DNA from: Marinomonas algarum
GTDB lineage: Bacteria; Pseudomonadota; Gammaproteobacteria; Pseudomonadales; Marinomonadaceae
NCBI RefSeq assembly: GCF_020532605.1
Contig: NZ_JAJATW010000001.1
Span: forward strand, 186,001-250,000
Direction of reading: 5' to 3'
DNA: 64,000 nt
The notes under the pieces are model-generated. The model saw only the letters and a list, made by a program, of their open reading frames with translations. It made no database searches and was not told where the DNA came from. This document shows, piece by piece, positions 53,826-64,000 of the stretch. Position 1 is the first letter of the stretch; each line of letters starts with the position of its first letter. A program made the translations under genes and the position numbers.

Positions 53826-54623
53826 ATGACCTCTTATGCATTAATAAGCGACCTGTCGTTTCTTCTTGTTGAACCTTCGGAAACACAACGGAAAATTATT
53901 ACGTTAGCCCTCCATGATGCCGGCATACAACAAATTGAATTCTGCTCAACCATTGAAGAAACACTCCAAACCCTAGCCTCTTTCCCTCCTGATCTGGTTA
54001 TTTCCGCCATGTACTTACCCGATGGCACAGCAGATGATCTGATTGATCAGATTCGCACCAATCCAGACACGGAATCACAGTGCTTTATGCTTATTTCAAG
54101 CGAGAGAAATAAAGCGCATCTGGAGCACTTAAAACAGTCGGGCGTACTGGCCATTTTACCTAAACCATTTAATCAAAAAGACTTAAAAAGAGCTGTTCAC
54201 GCTACGTTGGATTTCGTCATGGAAGAAGACCTGGATCTAGAGCTTTTTGATCCAAGAACACTGCGCGTCTTAGTTGCCGATGATAGTCCACTAGCTCGCA
54301 AACACATCAGCAAAACACTCAACACCATGGGTATAGAAGACATCGCCTTCGCCAAAGACGGCAAAGAAGCCATAGAAACGCTTGAGGCAAACGAATTTGA
54401 CCTTATTGTAACCGACTACAATATGCCTGAAATGGATGGTAAGGAGTTAACGGATGCAGTAAGAATGAATCCAGACTTGGCACACATTCCCATTTTGATG
54501 GTCAGCTCAAATGCTGAAGATAGTCAGCTTGCTAACATCACCCAAGAAGGTGTCGATGCTGTTTGCGGGAAACCTTTCGAGCCCAGCGTAGTGCGAGATT
54601 TACTGGCGAAAATTCTTAATTAA
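53826..54623 (+). CDS. Tandem response-regulator receiver protein, first domain inactive
   Basis: 265 residues from ATG at 53826; an upstream in-frame ATG at 53751 is less likely. Receiver 1 (about 10-130) keeps the fold (LLVEPSETQRKIITLAL, PKPFNQKDL) but lacks the phosphorylated aspartate: the site reads VISAMYLPDG. Receiver 2 (about 147-265) has VLVADDSPLARK, the aspartate in IVTDYNMPEMDG, and the lysine in VCGKPFEPS. No output domain is present. Such proteins act like CheY or as phosphate sinks, using protein contacts. No histidine kinase or chemotaxis gene is adjacent. Confidence 0.88.
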   Translation: MTSYALISDLSFLLVEPSETQRKIITLALHDAGIQQIEFCSTIEETLQTLASFPPDLVISAMYLPDGTADDLIDQIRTNPDTESQCFMLISSERNKAHLEHLKQSGVLAILPKPFNQKDLKRAVHATLDFVMEEDLDLELFDPRTLRVLVADDSPLARKHISKTLNTMGIEDIAFAKDGKEAIETLEANEFDLIVTDYNMPEMDGKELTDAVRMNPDLAHIPILMVSSNAEDSQLANITQEGVDAVCGKPFEPSVVRDLLAKILN

Positions 54624-54654
54624 ACGCTTATCACGAAATATACCAATAAGATAA

Positions 54655-54688
54655 AAAAGAGAAATCTACGCAGGTAAATTTCTCTTTT
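54655..54688. terminator. Bidirectional terminator between receiver gene and nfuA
   Basis: AAAAGAGAAAT (54655-54665) pairs with ATTTCTCTTTT (54678-54688); the genes converge here. Confidence 0.75.
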
Positions 54689-54723
54689 ACGTTTTATTCA
54701 ACACAACACAAAAAATGATGAGA

Positions 54724-55305
54724 CTACATAAAGGCGTTATCGGTTACGGTATGATCAGTAGAATCTTTCACCGCGGTGATGCCGGGCACTTTTTCGATCA
54801 GCGTTTTTTCAACGCCTTCTTTTAATGTCAGATCCACTGCACTGCAACCTTGACAACCGCCACCAAATTTAAGCACCGCAGTATTGCCATCTAAGATCTC
54901 AATTAAACTCACTTCACCGCCGTGAGCCGCCAAACCTGGGTTAATATCAGAGTAAAGGACGTAGTTTACTTGATCTTCAATCGGACTGTCTTCAGTCACC
55001 TTTGGCATCTTAGCGTTAGGCGCTTTAATCGTCAGCTGACCACCCATTTTTTCTGTCGCATAATCAACAAACGCCTCATCAAGGAAATTGACTGAGTTTT
55101 TCTCAATATACACTTTTAATTTAGGTAGATTCAGAATCTCATCGGTTTCATTTACTTCATCAGGACGACAATAAGCAAGACACGTTTCAGCGTGAGGCGT
55201 ACCAGGCTGCTGGATAAAAATACGCACCGCAATACCCTCTACGCCCTGCTTCTCCAATAAAGATGAAAGATATTCTTGGGCACCGTCTGTAATTGTAATA
55301 TTCAT
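54724..55305 (-). CDS. nfuA: Fe-S biogenesis protein NfuA
   Basis: 193 residues from ATG at 55305 with AAAGG ahead; the frame is open further up to 55416 but the extra part is not family-like. Residues 1-95 form the degenerate A-type domain (MNITITDGAQEYLSSLLEKQ), and the C-terminal Nfu domain carries the cluster-binding CxxC in GGGCQGCSAVDLTLKEGVEK (about 147-166). NfuA carries [4Fe-4S] clusters to target enzymes and matters under oxidative or iron stress. Confidence 0.96.
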   Translation of the reverse strand: MNITITDGAQEYLSSLLEKQGVEGIAVRIFIQQPGTPHAETCLAYCRPDEVNETDEILNLPKLKVYIEKNSVNFLDEAFVDYATEKMGGQLTIKAPNAKMPKVTEDSPIEDQVNYVLYSDINPGLAAHGGEVSLIEILDGNTAVLKFGGGCQGCSAVDLTLKEGVEKTLIEKVPGITAVKDSTDHTVTDNAFM

Positions 55306-55562
55306 AATAAACCTTTCCAAATCAGTAAAACGATCAATGCTTTGCATATTACCGTAGATCACCAACAAAGCGAAAGACCCAGCAAAAAAGTAAGGTATTT
55401 TTCCTTGTTCTACCACTCACATTCGAAGCCTTCCATGTTAAAAATACGAATAATCCTTTATTACCAAAACAACTAAACATATAGATAAATATTCATTTTT
55501 AGAATAAGCAATGTTTGCTAGTATTCAATGACTAACATTTATCTAACACGGTTCATTCCACT

Positions 55563-57224
55563 ATGTATCAGTATGACGACATTGACCAACAACTTGTTGA
55601 AGAGCGCGTAGCGCAGTATCGCGATCAAACACGCCGCTATTTAAATAAAGAGTTAAGCGAAGAGTCTTTTTTGCCTTTACGCTTACAAAACGGTCTCTAT
55701 GTACAGCGTCACGCCCCCATGCTGCGCATTGCCATTCCTTATGGCATGCTCTCAAGCACACAGCTGCGCACTTTAGTGGATATCAGTCAGCGCTATGATC
55801 GTGGCTACGGGCATTTTACCACTCGCCAGAACCTTCAACTGAATTGGCCTAAATTAGAAGAAGTGCCTGATATTTTGGCTGAACTCGCTCAAGTACAAAT
55901 GCACGCTGTACAAACCAGTGGCAATTGCATACGCAACACTACGACAGATCAATATGCTGGTGTAATCAAAGACGAAGTGGTTGATCCTCGCCCCTATTGC
56001 GAGTTAATCCGCCAATGGTCTACTTTTCACCCAGAGTTTGCTTTTTTACCACGCAAATTCAAGATCGCCGTTAATGCTACCGAGTCTGCTGATCGCGCTG
56101 CCACTCAAGTTCATGATATCGGCTTGCATATCCGAAAAAATGAACAAGATGAAATCGGTTTTAAAATTATTGTAGGGGGCGGCTTAGGGCGCACGCCTAT
56201 GGTTGGGGTTACCATTAAAGAATTTATGCCCCGCGAGCACCTGCTCACCTATTTAGACGCGATTTTACGTGTCTACAATCAGCAAGGGCGTCGTGACAAT
56301 AAATACAAGGCACGTATTAAAATATTAGTCAAAGCACTTGGTATTGATGAATTTCGTCGCCGCGTAGACGCTGAGTGGCAGCATCTTAAAGGCAAAGAAA
56401 GCACCGTTCCTTTGAGTGAGTTTGATCGATTAAACCGTTTTTTCACGGAACCGAACTATGAAACACTGGAGAACCAGCCCTCTAACCTAACGAGCAAGTT
56501 AGCCGACAGTGCAGGTTTTGCTCGCTGGTATCAGCGCAACACCTTTGAACACAAAAAGCCTGGTTATCGTATTGTCACCTTGACACTCAAAAAGCCTGGC
56601 CAAGCACCTGGCGACGCAACAGCGGAACAAATGACAAAAGCCGCGGATCTAGCGGATCAATACAGTTTTGGAGAATTGCGTGTCAGTCATGAGCAAAACC
56701 TGGTGCTTGCTGATGTTCGTCAAGATGCGTTGATCGAAGTATGGGAAGCCGCAAAACAACAAGGCTTTGCCACCCCAACACTTGGCTTATTAACCGACAT
56801 GATTTGTTGTCCAGGGGGAGACTTTTGTAACTTGGCCAACGCCAAATCCATCCCCATTGCCGATCAAATTCAAGATACCTTTAATGACCTGGATTACTTA
56901 TACGATTTGGGCGACATCGATCTCAATATTTCAGGCTGCATGAACGCCTGTGGGCATCACCATGTTGGTAATATTGGTATTCTGGGCGTCGACAAAAAAG
57001 GCGAAGAGTTTTATCAAATTTCCATTGGCGGCGCATCAGGTCATGATGCCAGCATCGGCAAAATTCTCGGCCCCTCTTTTGGCCAAGAACAAATCAGCGA
57101 CATCATTCAGAAGTTGATGAATGTTTACGTTGAGCACCGCTTTGAAGAAGAGAGATTCATTGACACATACCGCCGTATCGGCATCACTCCATTTAAAGAG
57201 GCCGCTTATGCCAAAGCTCATTAA
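55563..57224 (+). CDS. Sulfite/nitrite reductase haemoprotein (CysI-type)
   Basis: 553 residues, sirohaem and [4Fe-4S] enzyme. Two ferredoxin-like halves: GYGHFTTRQNLQLNWPKLEEVPDI and TSGNCIRNTTTDQYAG in the first, and PGYRIVTLTLKKPGQAPGD plus GELRVSHEQNLVLADV in the second. The four cluster cysteines are in CCPGGDFCNLA (about 416-426) and SGCMNACGHHHVGNIG (about 458-473). With the DUF934 gene that overlaps its end it forms the assimilatory sulfite reductase pair common in pseudomonads and relatives. No flavoprotein CysJ is nearby. Confidence 0.94.
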   Translation: MYQYDDIDQQLVEERVAQYRDQTRRYLNKELSEESFLPLRLQNGLYVQRHAPMLRIAIPYGMLSSTQLRTLVDISQRYDRGYGHFTTRQNLQLNWPKLEEVPDILAELAQVQMHAVQTSGNCIRNTTTDQYAGVIKDEVVDPRPYCELIRQWSTFHPEFAFLPRKFKIAVNATESADRAATQVHDIGLHIRKNEQDEIGFKIIVGGGLGRTPMVGVTIKEFMPREHLLTYLDAILRVYNQQGRRDNKYKARIKILVKALGIDEFRRRVDAEWQHLKGKESTVPLSEFDRLNRFFTEPNYETLENQPSNLTSKLADSAGFARWYQRNTFEHKKPGYRIVTLTLKKPGQAPGDATAEQMTKAADLADQYSFGELRVSHEQNLVLADVRQDALIEVWEAAKQQGFATPTLGLLTDMICCPGGDFCNLANAKSIPIADQIQDTFNDLDYLYDLGDIDLNISGCMNACGHHHVGNIGILGVDKKGEEFYQISIGGASGHDASIGKILGPSFGQEQISDIIQKLMNVYVEHRFEEERFIDTYRRIGITPFKEAAYAKAH

Positions 57225-57684
57225 AAACGGTGACATCATCGACAACCCTCACACCTGGTTAGAAAACAGCGACCAAGCAGTCACTTCTAACAGTCTTGTC
57301 GCCGCCCAAACCTGGCTGGCCGAGCAAGAAACGATTGGTGAGGTTGCAGGTATCTGGCTAGACGCTGGAGACGGTATTGAAATACTTCAGGGCGTTGACC
57401 TTACGCAATTTGATGTCATCGGCGTATATTTTCCCGCTTTTACCGATGGCAGAGGGTTTAGCTATGCTCGCCTTTTAAAAGAACGCCTACATTATCAGGG
57501 TGACATCAGAGCATTAGGCAACTTCATTCCGGATCAGCTTGGTTACCTCATCAGAGTAGGGTTTAACAGCTTTCAGTTTAATGATGACATCGACTTAGAC
57601 AAAGCACTCGAGCTTTACAAGCCATTTTCAGCTGCTTATCAAGGCGATACATCTCAGCCTAAACCTCTGTTTTTACGTCGTTAA
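57208..57684 (+). CDS. DUF934 protein, sulfite reductase partner
   Basis: 158 residues from ATG at 57208, overlapping the reductase gene by 17 bases. Conserved FDVIGVYFPAFTDGRGFSYARLLKERLHYQGDIRALGNFIPDQLGYLIRVGFNSF (read in parts, about 69-123) is the DUF934 core. In many proteobacteria this small protein follows the sulfite reductase gene and is needed for its activity, probably as a partner or electron-transfer adaptor. No cofactor motif is visible. Confidence 0.9.
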   Translation: MPKLIKNGDIIDNPHTWLENSDQAVTSNSLVAAQTWLAEQETIGEVAGIWLDAGDGIEILQGVDLTQFDVIGVYFPAFTDGRGFSYARLLKERLHYQGDIRALGNFIPDQLGYLIRVGFNSFQFNDDIDLDKALELYKPFSAAYQGDTSQPKPLFLRR

Positions 57685-57710
57685 CTCTCACTTTATTGTA
57701 AATCTCCATA

Positions 57711-57736
57711 AAAGGGCCATTTGTGTGGCCTTTTTT
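57711..57736 (+). terminator. Intrinsic terminator after the DUF934 gene
   Basis: AAAGGGCCA pairs with TGGCCTTT with one bulge and is followed by six T. It ends the sulfite reductase operon. Confidence 0.75.
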
Positions 57737-57804
57737 ATTGCGTATTGCTGCCCCCATGATTATCGTATGAAAAGCAAATACGATTGATTACTAAGGAACT
57801 TAAC

Positions 57805-58473
57805 GTGTCTAAGAAACGCATTATCGGCCTCATTGTTGGCACCCTTCTCTCTGCTACTGTGCATTCTGCCACTGTATACGTGTCCGACATCCAGTTTGTT
57901 GCGATTCGTGAAGGCCAAGATAACAACACGCGGGCAGTAGAACGCGGCCTTAAAAGCGGTACACCGCTTGAAATGTTGGACCAAAATAATGGATACACCA
58001 AGGTTCGAACCCCTAGCGGTAACGAAGGCTGGGTAGCCGACTACTTTTTAAGCGAAGACAGAGTGAGTCGCGATCAACTCGAGAGACTTCAGAACCAACT
58101 TGAGCAAAGCACGAACGACAAAACGAATATTGCTAATGCACTAACGGACGCTCAACAACAGATTCAAAAGCTTAACGACACTAACATAACCATTGGAAAT
58201 GAAAACAGTCAGCTTAAACAAAGACTCGCTGACACGGCAGAATTAGCAAGAAAAGCGGAGCGTATTGTTGCGCAAAATAGAGATGTCAGTTATCAAATAG
58301 AAAGCCTTAAACAACAAGCGGCCACTGCCGTTGCACAGTCTGAGAAACTGCAAAATTCAACTGAACAAAAATGGTACCTGATCGGCGTTGCTACCTTACT
58401 CGGTGGCGTATTTCTTGGCGTAGCGCTGCCCCTAATGCGCCGTAAGAAAAACAACACAGGATCTTGGTCGTAA
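57805..58473 (+). CDS. Membrane-anchored SH3 domain protein (TIGR04211/YgiM type)
   Basis: 222 residues from GTG at 57805, chosen because AAGGA lies ahead; an upstream TTG at 57784 is less likely. Signal peptide to about residue 22 (IIGLIVGTLLSATVHSA), a bacterial SH3 domain (about 25-88, VYVSDIQFVAIREGQ, LKSGTPLEMLD, GNEGWVADYFL), a coiled coil (about 95-190, EQSTNDKTNIANALTDAQQQ) and a C-terminal membrane span (WYLIGVATLLGGVFLGVALP) ending in a basic tail. Relatives (YgiM) act in the envelope, possibly as anchors or peptidoglycan contacts. Monocistronic. Confidence 0.88.
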   Translation: MSKKRIIGLIVGTLLSATVHSATVYVSDIQFVAIREGQDNNTRAVERGLKSGTPLEMLDQNNGYTKVRTPSGNEGWVADYFLSEDRVSRDQLERLQNQLEQSTNDKTNIANALTDAQQQIQKLNDTNITIGNENSQLKQRLADTAELARKAERIVAQNRDVSYQIESLKQQAATAVAQSEKLQNSTEQKWYLIGVATLLGGVFLGVALPLMRRKKNNTGSWS

Positions 58474-58833
58474 CACAAGAATGTAAAGCATATTCTTTCT
58501 CACAGCCACACTAAACACCTGCTATTACTTTAGGGTTTCCTATTGAAATAGCAGAGGTTGTTTGGATTTCTTCTTAACCTTGTTGTCGCTTAAAGAAATA
58601 CTTCTGACATTATTTTATTGAATAAAGTCTTTGAAAATGCATGAGAACACATCATTTTGAAACATTTTATTCAACCATATCAAAGCGATAGCACAATTAT
58701 GAAATGCTTTTCTTCCCCCCCTTTCTTTGAGCATACAAAATATAATAGAATAGCGCGAAATACCTGACTATCAAGTAACAAAGTCTTGTATACTAATGCG
58801 CAAATTTCGTCCTCACTTATTTAGAGTAATGTA
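58474..58833 (+). other. Intergenic region between the SH3 gene and fusA2
   Basis: 360 AT-rich bases with no gene. CTGCTATT near 58519 and AATAGCAG near 58547 can form a hairpin that may end the SH3 transcript. The remainder should hold the fusA2 promoter; TTGTATACTAATGC near 58786-58800 resembles a -10 region. Confidence 0.45.
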
Positions 58834-60924
<2,091 letters not shown>

Positions 60925-60946
60925 GTTAACCTCTTCTCTGTATTCA

Positions 60947-60976
60947 AAAAACCCGACCTCATGTCGGGTTTTTTTA
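60947..60976 (+). terminator. Intrinsic terminator of fusA2
   Basis: AAAAACCCGAC and GTCGGGTTTTT form a stem with an AT-flanked loop, then more T. Ends the EF-G transcript 25 bases after the stop. Confidence 0.85.
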
Positions 60977-61003
60977 TGACCAATGCTCGGTAATAATCAC
61001 AAA

Positions 61004-61027
61004 AAAAAAGCGCCGAAGCGCTTTTTA
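61004..61027 (-). terminator. Intrinsic terminator of the aldo/keto reductase gene
   Basis: AAAAAGCGC and GCGCTTTTT pair across CGAA. It lies just past the stop of the minus-strand reductase gene, back-to-back with the fusA2 terminator, and could act in both directions. Confidence 0.75.
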
Positions 61028-61051
61028 TATTATTCAGAAATAACAAAACCA

Positions 61052-62104
61052 TTAGAAAGGTAACGGATATTCTTTAAAGACAGCAGATATTTCCTGTAAA
61101 GCCTCATCAGACAAAGTCATATCAAAGGCGGCCATATCTTCTTTCAGCTGATCTACAGTCGTAGCACCGATGATGGTCGAACTCACACCATCCACTTGAT
61201 CACACCACGCTAAAGCAAGCTGAGCCGGTGTCATGCCATACTTTTTCGCAATACTCACGTAAGCCGTGACGGCCTTTTCAACCAAAGGTGTATCACGGAA
61301 AATCCCATTCCTCTGAACGTAAGTCCAACGACTCCCTTCAGGTCGAGCCCCTCCTAAATACTTGCCCGTCAAAGCACCTGCTGCCAATGCCGACCAAGGC
61401 AAATAAGCAATATCTTCATGCACACAATGCTCTATCAGATAAGGCCAGTCTTTAGCATGCAGCAAACTGAACTCATTTTGAATGGAAGCAACTCTGGGGA
61501 GATTGTGCTTATCGCTCAAACGTAGGAACTCTGCAATTCCCCAAGTTGTATCATCAGACAAACCAAAGTGGCGAATTTTACCCGCCTTCATACAAGCATC
61601 AAGCCCCTGAAGGATGTCCAAAATTTGAGCAGACTGCTCATCACGATCAACATCAGTGAAAGTAATTTTACCGGGGAAGTGCTTGGCGAAATGAGGCGTC
61701 GTTCGGTTAGGCCAATGAAGTTGGTATAAATCAATATAATCCGTCTGCAAACGCGCTAACGAAGCATCAACGGCCTCAATAACGGTTTTCCCTGAAATAT
61801 TGCTGCCATCACGGATATAACTTAAACCTGGACCAACAATTTTCGTTGCCAAGATAAATTCTTTACGACGCTCAGGGTGGCGAGATAACCAATCACCAAT
61901 AATAGTCTCTGTCTTACCATAAGATTCCGCTGTCGGTGGTACAGAATACATCTCAGCGGTATCCATGAAGTTCACACCATGAGCAAGAGCATACTCAATT
62001 TGAGCATCCGCGTCAGCTTGGGTGTTTTGCGTTCCCCATGTCATCGTCCCCAAGCAAACACGAGAGACATTTAAGCCCGTTCGACCGAGTGGCACATATT
62101 TCAT
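61052..62104 (-). CDS. Aldo/keto reductase, Tas-like
   Basis: 350 residues from ATG at 62104 with AAGGA ahead. MKYVPLGRTGLNVSRVCLGTMTWG, the catalytic NFMDTAEMYSVPP (Asp and Tyr), the lysine in ILATKIVGPG, YIDLYQLHWPNR and the NADPH-site GATTVDQLKEDM are all present. The length and the WGTQNT/TAEMYSVPP details match Tas, an NADPH-dependent reductase of small carbonyls. Substrate is unknown. Confidence 0.93.
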   Translation of the reverse strand: MKYVPLGRTGLNVSRVCLGTMTWGTQNTQADADAQIEYALAHGVNFMDTAEMYSVPPTAESYGKTETIIGDWLSRHPERRKEFILATKIVGPGLSYIRDGSNISGKTVIEAVDASLARLQTDYIDLYQLHWPNRTTPHFAKHFPGKITFTDVDRDEQSAQILDILQGLDACMKAGKIRHFGLSDDTTWGIAEFLRLSDKHNLPRVASIQNEFSLLHAKDWPYLIEHCVHEDIAYLPWSALAAGALTGKYLGGARPEGSRWTYVQRNGIFRDTPLVEKAVTAYVSIAKKYGMTPAQLALAWCDQVDGVSSTIIGATTVDQLKEDMAAFDMTLSDEALQEISAVFKEYPLPF

Positions 62105-62179
62105 TATCACAATCCTTAAAAATCAAAGTAATCAGACTAAAGTGATGAAAATAATAAACTATCCGTGCCAATAGCCCAA

Positions 62180-63367
62180 CTAGTCTTCTAACAAATGCTC
62201 ATACCTTTGATCTGTCAGCGTTTTCAAAAATGCGACAATCGCATCAACCCTTTCTTCTTTTAAAGCAGGCCCCATGTTTAAGTTTTCAAAATCAATATTT
62301 TCTGCAACCTCAGGTTCGCCCCATTCCTCTCCTGTTTCTGGGTTGATCGTACGCTGAGGGTTATTGTACTTGTCATAAAACAATACGACGGTGCGCAGAT
62401 CCTGGAAAACACCATTGTGCATATAAGGACCCGTTACCGCGACATTACGCAAGGTCGGCACTTTAAACTTACCCGCTTGTTTCGGATCACTGACCTCTGG
62501 ATTTTCCAGCAACCCCAAGTCCGCTTTGTAGCCTTCCTGCGCCGCCAATATGGGATTAGCAGGCACACCAATATTACGATACTCAAAGTTGGTAAATGTT
62601 TCTTGGGGATGGAAGGGGGAAGTGTTTAATTGATGACAGGCATTACAGTTCGTAAATTGCTGAGAGAAAAATAGAACTTTACCCAACTCTTCCTCTGGCG
62701 TTAATTTAACTTCTCCACGTAAAGCACGATCGTATTTAGAATCAAAAGGCATAAACATCGCCGTTTTCTCAAACGTCGCAATGGAGTCTGTAATGGCTGC
62801 ATACCCTTTTATCGGATCATTTAATATGCCATCACCATAAAGTTCATCAAATAAATCTTTATAACGTGTATTTTTTTTGACACGCGCGACAACGTTATCA
62901 CTATTTGGCAATGCCATTTCTACTGGGTTAACAAATGGGCCCTCTGCCTGCTCAGCCAAACTAGACGCCCTACCATCATGAAATTGACCACCCCGATACT
63001 CGCCATTTGACATTTTATGGAACGCCGGTGAAAACGCGGCATAAGATGCGGTAGGCGTGTTGCGCGTACCGATGGAGTGAAGATCACTTCCTAAAGAAAC
63101 AGCACCATAAAGGGTCTCTTCACGGCTATCGGCAAGACCATGTGCAATATCATGACAGGTAGCACATGATTGATTCCCTTCTTTTGAAAGGCTTTCATCG
63201 AAGAAAAGTTGCGCGCCAAGTAGCGCTTTTGGATCAGAAGATGGAACCGGCAACTCATTAGATTGACCAGGTGATTTGGTTTTAGGTTGAACAACAACCT
63301 CTTTCGGCTCACTGCATGCCGTTAAAAGAAAAGCAGCAACCGCACTGACTACTGTCATTCTTAGCAT
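62180..63367 (-). CDS. Di-haem cytochrome c peroxidase, MauG family lipoprotein
   Basis: 395 residues. A lipobox LLTACS (about residues 14-19) suggests a lipid-anchored periplasmic protein. Two c-type haem sites are CATCHD (about 68) and CNACHQ (about 243). Conserved segments include SIGTRNTPTASYAAF, GGQFHDGRAS, NPVEM and FKVPTLRNVAVTGPYMHNG. The family includes peroxide-reducing CcpA and MauG-like enzymes that oxidise other proteins. A Fur-like box upstream suggests iron control. A peroxidase role is the simplest reading; MauG-like activity would need a protein partner that is not seen here. Confidence 0.92.
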   Translation of the reverse strand: MLRMTVVSAVAAFLLTACSEPKEVVVQPKTKSPGQSNELPVPSSDPKALLGAQLFFDESLSKEGNQSCATCHDIAHGLADSREETLYGAVSLGSDLHSIGTRNTPTASYAAFSPAFHKMSNGEYRGGQFHDGRASSLAEQAEGPFVNPVEMALPNSDNVVARVKKNTRYKDLFDELYGDGILNDPIKGYAAITDSIATFEKTAMFMPFDSKYDRALRGEVKLTPEEELGKVLFFSQQFTNCNACHQLNTSPFHPQETFTNFEYRNIGVPANPILAAQEGYKADLGLLENPEVSDPKQAGKFKVPTLRNVAVTGPYMHNGVFQDLRTVVLFYDKYNNPQRTINPETGEEWGEPEVAENIDFENLNMGPALKEERVDAIVAFLKTLTDQRYEHLLED

Positions 63368-63432
63368 AATGTCATACTCTGAATGGTTAATAAGAGAAGT
63401 CTAAATCATACACCGTCAAAAAAACTCAGTAC

Positions 63433-63451
63433 AGCAATGATAATCACTTTC
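63433..63451 (-). promoter_or_regulatory. Fur-like box upstream of the di-haem peroxidase gene
   Basis: The core AATGATAATCA (63436-63446) matches the centre of the Fur consensus and lies about 70 bases upstream of the peroxidase start. It is nearly the same core as at 8187-8205. Confidence 0.55.
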
Positions 63452-63527
63452 ACTATTTTTGAAAACACCAGACAGTGGGTACACGAAACTTATCAATCTA
63501 CTTGTCCGGTGTTTTGTTTATCGCAAC

Positions 63528-63785
63528 CTAGTTATGCTCTGGTAACGTCACGTTTAACTCAAGTACAGAGCAATCGTCCGTATTCTCTAGTTGAATTTGC
63601 ACATCTTCACTGCCCACATCAACATACTTACGAATAACGTCAATAATTTCTTGCTGCATTTTAGGCAAGTAATCCGGCTGACACCGTTTTGTACGCTCAT
63701 GAGCCACAATAATTTGCAAACGATCTTTTGCTACAGAAGCCGATGTTGGCGCACTTTTACTTTTAAAGTAATCAAAAATCCCCAC
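63528..63785 (-). CDS. minE: Cell division topological specificity factor MinE
   Basis: 85 residues, the normal size. [20 protein letters not shown] is the membrane/MinD-contact N terminus, [28 protein letters not shown] contains the anti-MinCD helix, and [19 protein letters not shown] the dimer domain. It drives MinCD oscillation that keeps the division site at mid-cell. It starts one base after minD. Confidence 0.97.
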   Translation of the reverse strand: MGIFDYFKSKSAPTSASVAKDRLQIIVAHERTKRCQPDYLPKMQQEIIDVIRKYVDVGSEDVQIQLENTDDCSVLELNVTLPEHN

Positions 63786-63786
63786 T

Positions 63787-64000
63787 TTAGCCCCCCAGCA
63801 AACGTTTGATAAAGCCTTTTTTCTGAACGTCTAAAAAGCGCAATGGACGCTCCTCACCCATCAGACGATCAACCGCATCACTGTATGCAATACCAGCTTC
63901 AGAAGCAGTATCCAATATTACCGGCGTGCCTTGGTTAGACGCTTTTAGCACAGCCTCTGATTCAGGAATCACACCCAAAAGAGGAATGGCCAAAATATCT
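63787..64000 (-). CDS. minD: Septum site-determining protein MinD (C-terminal part)
   Basis: About 71 C-terminal residues are in the window; the gene continues past the edge. [48 protein letters not shown] (in parts) and the amphipathic end [11 protein letters not shown], which binds the membrane, identify MinD. minE follows by one base. Confidence 0.95.
   Translation of the reverse strand, partial: DILAIPLLGVIPESEAVLKASNQGTPVILDTASEAGIAYSDAVDRLMGEERPLRFLDVQKKGFIKRLLGG

Overview
The window looks like chromosomal DNA of a marine gammaproteobacterium. The min, thrS-infC-rpmI-rplT-pheST-ihfA and nfuA genes, the four-subunit sarcosine oxidase, the class II DAHP synthase and moderate G+C fit an Oceanospirillales member of the Marinomonas type. 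That genus is an inference from gene content and was not tested. No plasmid or phage replication genes and no CRISPR array are visible.

Layout. 1-2.4 kb: the end of an iron-related periplasmic operon (di-haem DUF1111 protein, imelysin, DUF1513). 2.5-11.2 kb: an EAL phosphodiesterase with a dead GGDEF domain, a beta-hydroxyacid dehydrogenase, a TonB-dependent receptor, a YeeE/YedE transporter and an NhaC antiporter. 11.3-13.3 kb: a decayed mobile island (IS end, integrase tail, Fic protein, broken umuC) next to a tRNA-Ser. 13.3-16.2 kb: nitroreductase, iron-dependent alcohol dehydrogenase and a (tRNA-Asp, tRNA-Val) x3 array. 16.5-25.8 kb: a siderophore region. Its four-gene ABC importer lies between two fragments of IS5-type transposases, followed by a periplasmic siderophore esterase, an AraC-type regulator and a TonB-dependent receptor with Fur-like boxes. 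26-30 kb: homocysteine methyltransferase and a three-gene molybdopterin oxidoreductase operon containing an unrecognised protein. 30.2-32.1 kb: a small protein behind a Fur-like box and a two-PAS soluble chemoreceptor resembling BdlA. 32.6-39 kb: a GlxA/GbdR-like regulator divergent from soxBDAG. 40.5-41.8 kb: a second tRNA array in the opposite orientation (Pro, five Thr, then Val/Asp repeats). 42-49 kb: the conserved translation cluster. 49-64 kb: housekeeping genes including a GIY-YIG protein, DAHP synthase, XRE-cupin regulator, PpiC, a double receiver protein, NfuA, sulfite/nitrite reductase with its DUF934 partner, an SH3 protein, a second EF-G, aldo/keto reductase, a MauG-type peroxidase and minE/minD (cut by the window edge).

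How it works together. Iron is the main theme: imelysin operon, two TonB receptors, a ferric-siderophore ABC importer, a siderophore esterase with its own AraC regulator, and several Fur-like boxes. No siderophore biosynthesis genes are present, so this region suits use of siderophores made elsewhere or by other organisms. A second theme is methylated-amine use (sarcosine oxidase with its regulator). The two tRNA arrays share long near-identical sequence in inverted orientation about 24 kb apart, which could support inversion of the segment holding the siderophore and sox genes. No clearly new biological system was found. The best leads are the siderophore cassette between IS5 remnants, the molybdoenzyme operon with its unknown partner, and the Fur-boxed small protein.
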